DNA of 64,000 bases, from assembly GCA_027924645.1 (NCBI GenBank), contig BSBN01000809.1:46592001-46656000 (forward strand). The letters are read 5' to 3'. The notes under the pieces were generated by a model. It was not told the origin of the DNA. It saw only the letters and a program-made list of their open reading frames with translations, and searched no databases. A program made the translations under genes and the position numbers. This document shows positions 44,721-57,700 of this stretch, in pieces (positions within the stretch are counted from its first letter, which is position 1; each line of letters starts with the position of its first letter). The stretch is from Cunninghamia lanceolata. Lineage: Eukaryota > Streptophyta > Pinopsida > Cupressales > Cupressaceae.

Positions 44721-46968
44721 GTGAATTTTAACCTCATTAGTTTGACCCTTACATCATCACCTTCTAATTTAGCACTGATGCATTTATCCTTTTTTCTCCT
44801 AACAAAAAATCAGTCAAAGACCCGATTAATATCATGCAACTAAAATGATACTATTATGTTAACCACTATAGGCAAGAGGGTGGGCTATTTAATAATCATT
44901 ATCTTTCTCATGCCTCTTTTATCTCGTGAGTTTTATTGTGCCATCCTACTAAATAGGGGAAAAATAGCTTTGCATGTACCTTCATGATCATATCATATTT
45001 ATCAATACCTTCTTGCATATCCATTTGTCATGACCACTTGACATCTATTACCAAATCTAGCCACCAACAGCCTTAGAGAATTCACTATATCAACTTATGC
45101 CTTGTCACATTCATTTATAGGGTACTAAAAAATACATCTACTTTCATTTCTACCTCGTAATAGTTGATCAATGACACCCTCCCAATATAAATTTCTAATT
45201 CTAAATAGCCCTTATTTTATCATATATACAAATTGCCATTTGTTGTGACATTTTTATACCTCTTATGTATCTAAAATACCTATTTTGAATTTAATATTAA
45301 ACTATTATTAAAGGTTATCGAGATCTATGAAATACTAAACCCGTCATTAGATAACCATTCCTCCATGTCCATTCATGTAATATAAAAATATTAATCCCTA
45401 ACTATAATATCAATGTAGCCTACCCTTCACCATCCACATGGAACACCCCCAATATCAAAAATTATTCTTTTATTAGTTTATCCCCTTGACCCCTTGATAT
45501 AAAATGGTATAACACCTTAGAATTTTAATGATTGTCAAATCCCCAAGTTATAAATGGATATGGTATGGTACCCATTACGTAGTGAATCCCCCATGCCAAG
45601 GGCCACCTTCATTTTTTGGATGACTTGACATTCCTAAATCACCATAGAAAACTATTAGTGTTATCTTCACAGCAAAGGCATCATGTCTTCCTCCTTATAT
45701 CACAATCTTTCATTGCCATGTATTTACATTTAGGGGCACCATGTCTTCCCCATTACACACTATGATTTAATTGATAGGTCTTTACATTCTAGGGCATGTC
45801 ATCCTCCCACATTGTGTTCCTATTGGCCCACATGTTACATCAAGGGCATCATGCTTTCCCCATAACATCTCCTTGTGCCTCATAACATTATCTTGCCAAT
45901 GTAGGGGCAATTACCTTGAGGATGTACTTCAATGCTTACACTTTACATCATTGTGCTTGCATGAACTAGCTGCATTCTATGAACTAATTACCATCTTGGG
46001 GGTCTCATACATTCCCCATCACATTGTGCATTCACACAACCTTACCATATTATAAGAGTGAAACTAGGGACACTACAAGCCTTCTCCATATTATTCCATG
46101 TATTGGAATCTCATCATCACTAAGGACCTATCACCTTACCTATACCATGGTGTGCTCATGTTTCTACAATGAGGGAATATGCCTTTTCTCATGTCTTATA
46201 TGTGTACACAGGTGTTCTTGGCCACTAAGGGCCACACCACCATTCATTATTTGTGCATGTTAGGGGTAAATTTTTTATCGATGTCATCTCTACCTCATGA
46301 GCTTACCACAACTATCATTCAAACATATTTTATTTGAATAATACATAGTGCATTTGTTCACAATTATTACTTTACATTACTTACATTCTTACATGCTTAT
46401 CTGAGCACATCTAGATTTCATGTACTATTCTTACATGCTTATCTGAGCACATCTAGATTTCATGTACTAACTTTCCCTCTCTTTTGATTCCTCATATCCT
46501 CTAGGATGGATGATCAATTGTAGGGGCATATTCTATTGTTAAGACTCTTATCTTAAGTTTTGCATATAGTTACAGGTGCTTATGTAGAGACTCATCATTC
46601 ATACATGAAATGTGAGCACCCCATGCACCTTGTCATCACATCAACACTTTCTATACAAGTGGAATTACTCTAACCTTATTTCATCCCTTCTCTTCAAATC
46701 ATTGACAACAAAATTTAGGTTGTCGTTGTTCTAATATTTCCACTTGCGTTATAGAAGCTTCTTATGGAATATTTTTCCTTTATTTTGTAGGTTCTTTTGG
46801 AGAGAGCACACCAAAGGATGAACCTACATGATGACAACCTGTAGGCTCCATTAATTTATATGGACCCCCACGATATCCTTTTATGTTAGAATATTTATTT
46901 TGCATGCATGTTTGTGAGTGCTACATGCTTTGAGATGCACAATCATTTTATGATTCATATGCAGCTCA
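44721..46968 (+). other. Gypsy 3' non-coding region with internal repeats
   Basis: Between the integrase relic and the polypurine tract. Diverged units of about 50-60 bp (core AGGGGCA.CATG.CTTCCCCAT) run from about 45676 to 46080. A perfect 42-bp tandem duplication lies at 46385-46468. The small frames 45771-46055 and 46024-46263 fall in this repeated part and show no family features. Confidence 0.5.
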
Positions 46969-46982
46969 AAATGGGGGCAAAA
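46969..46982 (+). promoter_or_regulatory. Gypsy polypurine tract
   Basis: AAAATGGGGGCAAA lies directly before the LTR start TGTAATTG. Confidence 0.7.
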
Positions 46983-48828
46983 TGTAATTGTGAAATTTGA
47001 ATGCCTAATTCATGTCCCTTATAGTTTTGTGCCCATTTTAAAGGAGTGCTTTATTGTATTTACATATTGACAAATGGCATAATCTTGTGCAAAATTAGGC
47101 TACTTCCTTCGTGCTACTTACTTGTCCACTTATAATGCTTATCCTCACACACTTACCCCTTACCTTATCCATACATACACATGTAATGTTCCCTACTAAG
47201 GCCTAGTCAGTTTGGTGGTTGTTTGCCTATTCCCCGAGTTCTTGTAGGCTAATTAGTGTAGTAAGGGGACTCCAAAGATCTTGGAGAGCACTGGTATTGT
47301 TTTTATTGTTTTCTATTTGTGGCTTTGAGCTCAGTTGGCGTTATGGATCACAGTGATGCTTTCATAATCTTTTTCAAACTCCTAGTTTCTACTCCACACT
47401 TCTTAGAGAGAACGTCTATTTTTAGTAAGTTACTGAGTTGTCATCATCCCATTGCTTTAGTTACATCATGGTATATTTAGTTTCAATTTTCAACACCTTG
47501 GCAGTGCTTTCTGCAAGTCGGGTGGAGTATTTAAATTATACACTTAAGTTTCTAATGTTTAATGTTTGATTATTCACATAAGCAATGATTTATAAAGTTG
47601 TTTTATGACCCCTCCTTAAGTGGGTGCATAAGGAGTGAGAGGGAATATGTTATTAATGTTATTTTAATTCTTTAAGAAGGGCATTGGGGAAAAAAGAGTA
47701 ATTTTATATTTTAAAATTAGTTTTCCCTCCAAGAAAATATAAAAGGAGGTTCGAGCTATCATTTTCAATATGCTGAAGATTTCTTATGTTATTATGCTAC
47801 TAGAATGAACCTCTGTGTTCTTCTATGATTTTTTGAGGATAAAACCCTCATTAGATTTTCTAGTTTTGGATTTAAACGACAATCCATAGCTAGTTTGGAC
47901 TGGTTCTACTCATGAATCACCATTGTTATTCACATATTTTCAGTTTCAAGGTTTCATTAACAAATATATTGAGATTGCATGCAATAATAAATTTGTCAGT
48001 TTCTAAAGGTTATACGCAGACTTAAGGTTCATTTAAAATATATTTGTCAAGGGTTTAATATCCTAGATATTAGTGCCTATATTGAAGACCAATATTGAAG
48101 AGTTTGTGGAAATAAAAATAGTCGCTGCCTATCCTTCATCAACCACAAGTCTTTTTTTGAGACTAGGCGCAGCCTTTATTATATTAGCCACTCCATATTG
48201 ATGCAAATTTTATTCCATCTGTGGTCTACCTAAGATTTAAAAAGGCAGCGCTTGGTATTAGTAATGAACAAGTTGTGAGGTGGCATGAGAGTTCATGGTG
48301 GGACCTTCCTATCTTCAACCACCCCTCTTTAAGGGATCTAACTAGAGATTGCAGCCTTCAAAGAAATACATGGAGTCTAAGTTGAATGCATGGAGGTTGG
48401 TTCAAAAGTGTTGAAGTATGCAAGGCATCGCCTAGCTTGTGGGACCATTCCATATGTTAGCTACCTAGTTGAAGATCATTCATACACGTGTATTGAGCTC
48501 TTTACTTTGTATGTATGAGGATTATGTTGAAAGTATTTTTAGTTCTATAATATCTGATTAAAAACAACAATTGGGTTTTATTGTATTTAGTCTTCATTAT
48601 TATAAGAGTGTAGTAAACTATTTGGCAAAGTGCATCTTTATCTTCTTTGTATTTTATGATATTTATGAATGATTTGTGTTCCAAATCTGTAAACAAATTG
48701 TTCTATCACAAAACACTCTAAGAGTATTATGGAATGTGCAAAATGCAAAATGTTTGACAAAATGCTTGCATCATAGAAGTCAAACAATTTTGTGGGTTTT
48801 GGATAAAGATTTGAGGGTGGTTATTACA
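46983..48828 (+). repeat. Ty3/gypsy LTR, 1.85 kb
   Basis: Bounded by the inverted ends TGTAAT and ATTACA. A polypurine tract precedes it and a primer site follows, so both left and right neighbours behave as internal regions. TATAAAAG at 47738-47745 is a good promoter TATA box. The second LTR of the right-hand element is not in the window. Confidence 0.75.
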
Positions 48829-48829
48829 G

Positions 48830-48841
48830 TGGTATCAGAAC
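48830..48841 (+). promoter_or_regulatory. Primer binding site of the gypsy element
   Basis: TGGTATCAGAAC starts one base after the LTR end. It matches an initiator Met-type site except near its 3' end. Confidence 0.72.
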
Positions 48842-48897
48842 TTGTTTTTTTGCCAGCCTATGATTTTTTTATCCTGAGTACAGCTTCAGTTTAATCT

Positions 48898-49698
48898 ATG
48901 AGTGAAAGAGAAATTAGATATTATAATAGAGAGAAAAAAAGACAACTCTATTAAAGGCCATAAACCCCACTTGAAGATACTTTTTCTAAGGTTCTAAGAG
49001 TTCATCAAATTCATACAGGCGACAGTGACATTTATTCTGAGAACATGGTAGAAAAAGATAAAAGACCAGAACAACCAAATAGTCCCAATTCCAAAGCAGA
49101 GAAGAAATTTGATACTATGCTAGACATGATGTCTCAGTTGTTGGCAAAGATGAGTTAGAATGTGCCTCAAGCACCTCTAGTTCAGAATGGAGAAACTAGT
49201 GGTTCTAACAATAATCATTTGAATATTGGACATACTGTCAAAGTAGCTTCTCGATCAATTTCCAGACCTCTCCAACCTACCTTCACTCATAGGGAGGAGA
49301 CCCTACATGTGCAAGAGGTTCAAATACTGATGGCAAATGAAGTAAGGGCTAGCTATGTAGAGTATATAACTCTTCCAGTTGAGATCAGTGATTTGTTGAC
49401 ATTACAATAGTTTATGAACCAGAAGAAGAAGAGGATGATGGAAGAGATGAGCATAGAGGACCACCTATGCAGAGAGACTACCATCAAGCATTGGGAAAGG
49501 TAACTTTGGAACACTTTGATGGGAGTGATAAGTGTTCAACTAGAGCCTAGGTACAGAAGTTAGACAATTATTTGGCACTCATACCCATTATGGAGGATGA
49601 ATCAATTAACTTTGCTACACTCCACTTAGATGGGACAACCCATGAGTGGTGGTACCATGGCTTAGTTACCAGGCCACAACTTGATCACCACCTATAAT
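48898..49698 (+). pseudogene. Ty3/gypsy gag, N-terminal part
   Basis: Begins MSEREIRYYNREKKRQLY, with stops at 48952 and 49156 and a frameshift near 49410. Then EPEEEEDDGRDEHRGPP leads into the Retrotrans_gag domain: VTLEHFDGSDKCSTRA, a TAG in place of Trp, VQKLDNYLALIPIMEDES, FATLHLDGTTHEWWYHGL. The domain is cut at 49698 by copia element C. Gag would form the particle core. Confidence 0.82.
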
Positions 49699-49759
49699 TG
49701 TTGGCAAGAGACATTGCTCTAGAGATAACCTATGTGTGTTGTCATTGATGGAAACATGG
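49699..49759 (+). repeat. Truncated LTR start of element C
   Basis: 61 bp beginning TGTTGGCAAGAGACATTGC that match 50308-50368 with a few changes, then switch abruptly to internal 3' sequence. It marks the left edge of the copia insertion; the rest of this LTR and most of the interior are deleted. Confidence 0.8.
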
Positions 49760-50030
49760 AAAAGAAAGTCAAGCCATCAAAATTCAAAATGAGTTGAATA
49801 GTTTAATAAGTGAAAGGGATCATACAAAAGGAAGAATGTGTCAGTTAAGAGGACTGATTAGTCCCAAGTTGGTGTCCATGTTCAATCTGGCAGTTGAAGC
49901 TCAAATAGCTTCACAAACTGATGCACCCACTGATCTGCAAAAGGCAAAAACCCTAGTTTTCTTACTCAATGAACAAATCCAAATTTTGGACAATGTTAAG
50001 AAGGGTTGGGATGGTGAATTGGCATAGATC
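49760..50030 (+). pseudogene. Third-ORF C-terminal tail, element C left copy
   Basis: The frame 49794-50027 reads MNSLISERDHTKGRMCQLRG, then SMFNLAVEAQIASQTDAP and FLLNEQIQILDNVKKGWDG. It looks helical and charged. Its position just before the polypurine tracts suggests it is the C-terminal end of the protein whose earlier part is at 60937-63306. The two do not overlap, so the link is inferred. Confidence 0.45.
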
Positions 50031-50149
50031 AAGAATGTTTTCAATGACATCCTTAAGCGTATGTAAGATTAAGTTGAAGACTGTATTTGTAAATATGCAG
50101 CAGAGTACATAGTAGATTTCACAGTTTTGACAAGTTTTTGATTCTGAAA

Positions 50150-50307
50150 AACACCCTTTGCCATTGATGTCAAAGGGGGAGAGAAGATCAGTGAAAAATG
50201 AGAAAACATCTTAGGGGGAGAAGGAATATAGAAGTGAATATAGAAAGGGGGAGTAGTCAAGGCATCATTTTTCACTAAGTGTTGCCATCAATGCCAAAGG
50301 GGGAGAT
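50150..50307 (+). promoter_or_regulatory. Multiple polypurine tracts of element C
   Basis: Four purine blocks: GATGTCAAAGGGGGAGAG (about 50167), TTAGGGGGAGAAGG (about 50211), AAAGGGGGAGTAG (about 50243) and GCCAAAGGGGGAGAT (about 50293) joined to the LTR. Repeated tracts upstream of the LTR are a known trait of Sireviruses. Confidence 0.72.
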
Positions 50308-52036
50308 TGTTGGCAAGAGACATTGCTCTAAAGATAACCTATGTGTGCTATCATTGATGGAAACATGGCCAAGAAGATACATTACCATGACAAGAAGACA
50401 TCACTCCAGAAGACCAACTTGGTATAGCAGCAAGGCACAAGTGTGGAAGGTCAAAATGACTAAGTATGGACAGGGTATAGAGTATGAGACAGAAAATGGA
50501 TCAGTATGCCTCCACAAAAGAAGACCACCTAATGCAGATTAGGTATGATGATTCATAGCTATATGATGATGATTCAATCCATTCATCAAGTCGTGATCTT
50601 CTCTGGAAGTCATGTGAAGAAAATGTCTAAGTCTGAACAAACAAGGGAAAGACAAAGATAGTGAATATTACTCAGTAGACTGGTCTGCATTCCTCCGCAA
50701 GTGCACATCTTGGTCCGTAATTCTAAAACAAGCAAGAGATATGTCAGTGCTACCCAAATCTAGGATCATAACCTCTAAAGTTTAATATATCACATTTTAC
50801 CAGTTGCTCAATATCAAGTTCTAGTTCAACAGTATTTCTCTATGACAGAGTAACAGTTCCATGATCCGCATTAGATGACATGCAAAAGTATTTTTCTTTG
50901 CAGTTTTGAGGTGTTGTAAACATTTGTATGAAGTGTTTAAATCCAGAGTTGTAAGATCTAAGGTCCACTGGAAAGATAGTTGCAAGCTGCTGGGTATCGC
51001 TATAGTGTTTGACAGAGTTTGACTATGACAGAGTCTGAGTTCTGATGGTTCGCATCTTGCTGCTAAAGAATATTTTACTCTGTGGTTCTGAAGGTATGAT
51101 GGGTGATATCTAAGGAGTCTTTGACATGATTTTAAGCAAGCCATGTGGTCCGCAGTGAAAGTTGTGATCTGATAGTTGAACTGAACTAGTAGCAGTTTGA
51201 GTTTGAGGCCGACATGATAGTTTGATTTATGAGCGATAAGTTCTATTGATTAGAACTTTATCCTAAGCAGTTCTATATTTGGAGTTGACATATGAGAAGA
51301 TGTTTCAAATGTTATTTGGGTCTGCAATGTATTTTAATGAATGGATTTGGCCGACAAGCTACAAGTTTATCAACTATACGCTTCATCTGAGTATGTCAAC
51401 CTATTATGAAGATCTTAAGTGTTGCCGATATATATATGGGATTGAATTTCGTGTTTGGAAAAAAATGTGAATGTAATGTGTGCAAAGAAGTAATGTGAAT
51501 GTGATTAATGCGAGTATCAGAATAGTAGAGTAGAGATAGAAGATTAGTGATGATGAAGACTCAAGAATCAGTATTCAGTTGCTAAATGACTGCACCCTGG
51601 CATATGGATAGATGCTTTTGTAGTATTCTTATTCCTTATACAATTTCATTTGTACTTGGCAGTGAGCCTGGCTATAAGCATTCAGTAGGGTTTAATAGCC
51701 CTCATTGTAATCTTTCTGGGTTTAGGGTTGTGGCAGTGAGCCTGCTAAACCTAGTTGTACTTCATGGCAGTGAGCCAACATGTTCTGGGCCCATGCAGTG
51801 ACCAAGCTTGAACATCATCGTTTGTAAAATATTGCAATTTATATTGAGAGATAATCGTCTCTATGGTTTTTCCCTTTCTTGGGTTTTCCACATAAAAATT
51901 TGGTGTCTATGTGTCATGTTTTTATGGCTTGTATTTCTTTGGTTACTTTGCTTTTTGAATATTAAAGTTTGTAATTAATTTAATTGTTTAAATTTAAGAA
52001 TACTGATTCACCGCCCCCCCCTCTCAATATTCAACA
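50308..52036 (+). repeat. LTR of element C
   Basis: 1729 bp, TGTTGGCAAG to TTCAACA. It contains three copies of GGCAGTGAGCC (about 51658-51775), a GATATATATATGG TATA candidate near 51428, and the terminal stem AATACTGA..TCAATATT around a C run (51999-52031). Confidence 0.82.
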
Positions 52037-52038
52037 AT

Positions 52039-52050
52039 TGGTATCAGAGC
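52039..52050 (+). promoter_or_regulatory. Primer binding site of element C
   Basis: TGGTATCAGAGC lies two bases after the LTR end, a perfect initiator Met-tRNA site. Confidence 0.88.
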
Positions 52051-52104
52051 AAGGTTCCTTGGAAAAAGTCTAACAACTTAAGGAAGATCTGGGGTAGTGT
52101 AATC

Positions 52105-53036
52105 ATGGCAGCAAGAAGATTTAGAAATTTCTCAAACAATGTTGAATTGGAAGAAGCCCTTATTGATCTTGAAAAATCTAAAGCAAAAGTTAGGGATTTG
52201 AATGATGACTTACAAGAGGCTGATGAATCTATCTCAAAGTTAAAAGAACAAGTCAAGAAATTTAAAGAAAAATACAAAGAAGTTAGTGATCAATTGATAT
52301 CAGCAAATGAAACCCTAAATGATTTGGAAATGGAAATTATAGAAAGAAAAAAAGTAGAAGAAAATATGAATCTAATGATAAAAAGCAAGTTAGAAGATTG
52401 TGTCAAGCTTGAACAAGAAATTGTGAGCCTGAAAGTAGATTGGACAAAGCCAAGAGCTATGAGGAAGAGTTCAAGATAAGTTCTGCAAAACTTGATGAGA
52501 TGATTGTTAGTCAAATGAGTTCAAATGATAACGAAGGTTTACGATTTGAGAAAGGAGAAAGTTCAAAATTAGGGCAAGGAAATTTTTAGCCAAAGCAAAA
52601 CAAAAGCAACCAATTTAGGAATCAAAGAGAAGACCTAGAAGATCTCCAGTCAGACAGCCAAATGCTCAAAGGTACCCAATTTCAATGGCCATTGTTTTAA
52701 TTGCAAAATGTTTGGTCACAAAGCTACTTAGTGTAAGAGTAGAATAAATCAGAATGCTCCATCATTCTCTAGTCAATACTTCAATTGCAAGAAAATTGGT
52801 CATAGATACAATGAATGCAAAAGTCCTGTAAGAAATAGTTTTCAAAATTCTAAGAATACTCAATCATTCAATGAAAGATGTTTTACATGAAAAAGATTTG
52901 GACACATGGCTAATCAATGCAGACCAAGGATGAATTCATACAGAAAAAGGAATCAAGGACAAGGAAACATCATGTGCTACAATTGCAACAAATTTGGACA
53001 TGTTGCAAGATTTTACAGAAGCAAGAATGTAAAGAG
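52105..53036 (+). pseudogene. Element C gag (coiled coil plus four zinc knuckles)
   Basis: It starts MAARRFRNFSNN at 52105 with a strong coiled coil over residues 12-110. A frameshift near 52437 is followed by the conserved LDEMIVSQMSS segment and a stop at about 52588. In a further frame come four CCHC knuckles: CFNCKMFGHKAT-stop-C (52693), YFNCKKIGHRYNEC (first Cys is Tyr), CFT-stop-KRFGHMANQC, and CYNCNKFGHVARFY (last Cys is Tyr). The protein is cut at 53036 by element B and resumes at 60317. Gag binds element RNA; this copy is broken. Confidence 0.8.
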
Positions 53037-54413
53037 TGTTAGATTCAGGACAGACAACTGAGAGCGGGGGTGAATTAGTTGTCCAAAACTTTCTTCCAAT
53101 TAAACACTTAAATCCACTTTGTGATTTAGCAACATGATAATAAATTAATCATGGAAACATAATGCATTAAATCAAGAGCAGAAACACATTAACACACAAG
53201 ACACCAAGATTTTGACATGGAAAACCTGGTTAAGGGAAAAACCACGGGGTGACTAACCCAAGAATGTATTCTCTGTTAGAAGAATAGAAAGAACAAAATG
53301 GCACATGCCAATTAAGGCTCACTACCTGAGCACACTGCTCACAAGAGGCTCACTGCCTACAAGAGACACACTGTCTACAGAATAATAACTATCACATACT
53401 TGAACTAGAGAATAGCATCTTCACCATGCTTGAGTCAATTCCATTTAAGCTCAATACTTCTACTCTGCCTTTCGCTTTGCTCCTCTCTACCACACTCTCA
53501 TCACCCCAACCTCCCTTTGAAATGACTTAATAACTCTTTATTTATACAAGACATCGACTTAGGAATTATCATCAAAGTCGACATACATTACAGAACAAAT
53601 GCATAAATATAACATTACTAGTTACAAAAATACTTCATGTGGATCAACACACTGTCGGCCACATAGATCTGAGACTTCAATGTTCATTTAGGAACATGCC
53701 AATCTTCACATAACATCTTCAAGATCATCTGCAGGATGTGTAACTTATCCGGTCGGCCACACTTAGAAAGAACACCATCATCCAGAAGTAATTCTTCAAT
53801 TGTGAGCTCAAACTCCAATGCGGACCACCAAAATGAACTGGACATGATCTAAAGACCTCCACAAGCTTGTTTGAATCACCAAGAACATCCACACTACATC
53901 TGCTTACTGAAATCCTTATCTCCTTCATCTGGAACCTCAAGAACACAGTCTGTCATCACTGTCACAATGGAATAGATGCTTGCGGACCTCCAGACCATGA
54001 ACCAATTGAGTTGTCAGTTAACATTGACTTCCTAAACACTTCCCCAAATCCGCAGAACAAGATATTTCATTTCCAGATCTCACCGGACCTATTTGTGTCA
54101 CTTTGTCACCTGTGAACATCTGCCAGAACCGATTTAACTTGAGCGGCCACAACTTCTTCAGATCTTCATGCGGACCTCTGAAATCTTTACTGGATCATCT
54201 TAAGATACATATCTACAAACCCTTTGATGCACATCCTCTGATCTTCATCTTAGATAGGATCTTTAGCTCACTATCTTCACTGTTCTTCTATGTTCCTGAT
54301 TAGGACTAATTTTCTCAATATCCTCAGCACATAGCTCATCCAATCCTTATCATCAATGCAACAGGAGTATGTTGACATCAATGACAACACCGTTTAGGCC
54401 CATACTTGCAACA
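53037..54413 (-). repeat. 3' LTR of element B
   Basis: 1377 bp, TGTTAGATTC to TTGCAACA on the plus strand, abutting the polypurine tract on its inner side. Confidence 0.94.
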
Positions 54414-54670
54414 ATCTCCCCCTTTGTCATTGATGGCAACATATGATGTGAAAAACTATTTTAGTCATCAAGACGAGAACTTTTCTTTACCGACACAACT
54501 CCCCTATCAACAACAACCATTCACATGTCTTCTCTTCCTTTACTGCTCCCCCTTTGATCAGAAACCACTTGTTTTTCACATGTCTTCTCTCCCCCTTTGA
54601 CATCAATAGCAAAGGGCAGATACTTGCAACTCCACCACTTCAGAATTATACCAGATGCTCCCCTTGAGTA
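54414..54670 (-). promoter_or_regulatory. Polypurine tracts of element B
   Basis: On the minus strand GACAAAGGGGGAGAT adjoins the LTR (54414-54430). Further blocks are complementary to GCTCCCCCTTTGATC (about 54545), TCTCCCCCTTTGACATC (about 54588) and GCTCCCCTTGAG (about 54660), so the tract is multiple. Confidence 0.8.
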
Positions 54671-54744
54671 GCAGGTACCCATCATCAATTCAGACCATAA
54701 GATATGACTGTGAGAACCATCAGACTAATGCACATCAGTGCACC

Positions 54745-57700
54745 TTAATTCAAAACTGGAGGGGTAATAACCCCTAACTTCTCCCTGAGATACTCAAAAG
54801 AATCCTTAGGAAGAGGTTTAGTAAAGATATCTGCAATCTAATCTTTGGAAGGCACAAACTCCAATCTGACTTCAATCTTGTTCACTTGCTCTCTCAAAAA
54901 GTGAAACTTGATGGATATATGTTTGGTCTTTGAATGCAACACCAGATTCTTAGATATATTTATTGCACTTAAATTATCACAGAAGATTGTGATAAGCTTC
55001 TCATACTCCACTCCCATGTCTCTTAGCATTTGCTTCATCCACAAAACTTGAGTGCAACTACCTGCTGCTGCAATATATTTTGCTTCTGCAGTGGACAGAG
55101 ATATTGCCTCTTGTTTCTTGATTAGCCAAGAAACCAATCTCTTCCCCAAAAAGAATGCTCCACCACTAGTACTCTTCCATTCATCCACATCTCCTACCCA
55201 ATCCGCATCTGTATATATGCATGAAGAGAGAAATTATGATCTCTAGGATACCACAAACCATACTCAATTGTCCCTTTTAGATACCTACAAATCCTCTTGA
55301 TTGCCATGACATGAGATTCTCTAGGATCATCTTGGAATCTAGTAACAAGACCAACAACATTCATAATATCAGGTCTAGTTTGAGTGAGATACAACAATCC
55401 TCCAATCATTGACCTGTACTTTTTCTGATCAACCTTAGGAGGGACATCATCTTTGCTCCATTTACATTCGGTTGCCATGGGAGTACTAATTGGTTTTGAT
55501 TCTTCCATCCCAAATTTCTTCAACAATTCTTTCACATATTTGGTCTGAGAAATGAAGATTGCTTTCTTAGTTTGAATGATTTGCAGACCCAAGAAGAAAT
55601 TCATTTCCCCAAGGATGGACATCTCAAATTCACTTTTCATTTCATTAGCAAAAGTTTTACACATACTATCTCTTCCTCCAAAAATGATATCATCAACAAA
55701 TACTTCAACAATCAAGATATTTTCATGATCAATTTTGAAGTACAAATTACTATCAGCAGTACCTTTATTGAAACCAATCTTCAAAAGATGCTTATCCAAT
55801 CTTTCATACTAGGCTCTTGGGGCTTGTTTGAGTCCATACAGTGCTTTCTTCAACTTGCAGACCATATCACCATGATCAAACAATTGAAATCCATATGGTT
55901 GCTCAATGTATACTTCTTCTTCCAAGTCTCCATTCAGAAAGGCAGACTTGACATCCATATGATATACTTTGAAGTCCTTAAAGGCAGCAAAAGCAAGAAA
56001 TAATTTGACTGCTTCAATTCTTGCCACTAGAGCAAAATTTTCTTCAAAATCAACTCCTTCTATTTGAGAGTAACCCTTGCAGTCCAATCTGGCTTTATTT
56101 CTGATTACTTCACCAACTTCTTTCAATTTGTTCCGAAATAACCATTTGGTTCCAATCATATTCTTGTTTCTAGGTCTAGGAACAAGATCCCAAGTGTGAT
56201 TTTTCTGAATTTGCACCAGCTCTTCCTGTATTTCTTTAGTCAAGTTTTCATCATTGCAAGCTTCATTCACTATCTTAGGTTCAATCTTTGAAATTAGACA
56301 ATACTCTTTTGAATCTTGAGCAATCCTTCTTGTTTGTACACCTTTGCTTTTATCACCTATGATCTGATCTTCAGAGTGGTTCAATCTTACATACCTGGGA
56401 ACTTTGGGAGTATCTTGTACTTTTGATTCTTGAACAGGTTCAATCACACTTATCTCTTCTTCCTGATTTACCAGATCAATTTGAATCTAAATCTCAGAAG
56501 GGGCTTGGACTCCTTGGATCAAAACATCATTCTGATCATTTTCATCACATTCATAAAACCTTGAGGGTTTTTCAATCCCTTCATCAACCTTCACATTTGT
56601 ACTTTCTATAATCTTCCTCAATCTCTTGTTATAACACTGGTATGCTTTGCTTTGAGTAGAATAACCCAAGAAAATTTCTTCATCACTTCTAGCATCAAAT
56701 TTGCCTAAATCTTCATCTCTCTTAATGTAACATTTGCTACCAAAAACTCTAAAATACCTCACTGTGGGAGTGATGCCAAACCAAAGTTCATAAGGAGTCT
56801 TACCAGTATTGCTTCTGATTTGTACTCGATTGAGAGTATAGACTGCAATGCTTACAACTTCTCTCCAATAGATCTGAGGAAAATTTGCTTCCATCATCGT
56901 GGTTCTAGATGCTTCCTGGATGGTTTGATTCTTTCTCTCCACTACTCCATTCTGCTGTGGAGTCTTAGGAGTAGACAACTGTCTTTTTATTCCATGTTTC
57001 TCACAGAATTCTATGAACTCACCAGATGTGAATTATCCACCTCTATCAGACCTCAGACATTTTATGCTCAATCTAGTTTCATTCTCCACCATAGCCTTGA
57101 ATATCTTGAATTTCTCAAGAGCCTCTGATTTCTCCCCTTAGAAAAGTTACCCACAATAGTCATCAATTAATAGCATGAAGTATCTATCACCTTGCACACT
57201 TCTAATTCTTGTTGGACCACATAAATCAGTATGAACTAAGTCCAATAATCCGGTAGAAGATTGTTCCTTACTTTTGAATGTGACTCTGCTCAGCTTACCC
57301 AACTGACATTCTTTGCACCAGCTAATATTAGGTTTCACAAGTCTTGGAAGATCTCTTACAACCTGAGTGTTGCTTATCTTGATGATGTTATCAAAATTTA
57401 CATGACACATTCTTCTATGCCACAACCAACTCTGATCAATTTGAACAAATAAACAACTTTTACCAGTACCAACCAAGTGAAAGATATTACCTTTAGTTTG
57501 AGTACCAAATGCAATCTCTGTTCTGGAACTTTCAAAGATCTTGCATTTTCCATTTTTGAATCCGAGATCATAGCCTTTGTCCACCAACTATCCAACACTG
57601 AGAAGATTGTGCTTCAATCCTTCAACATATAGTACATTACCGGTTTTGTTCTTTCCATCAAAAGAAATAGTTCCTCTACCTCTGATTCTGCTAGCAGAAT

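Noticed and set aside
52044..52514. Minus-strand frames opposite element C gag
   Set aside because: Shadows of the plus-strand coiled-coil coding sequence.
55572..57128. Plus-strand frames across element B pol
   Set aside because: Antisense shadows of a clearly recognised minus-strand pol.
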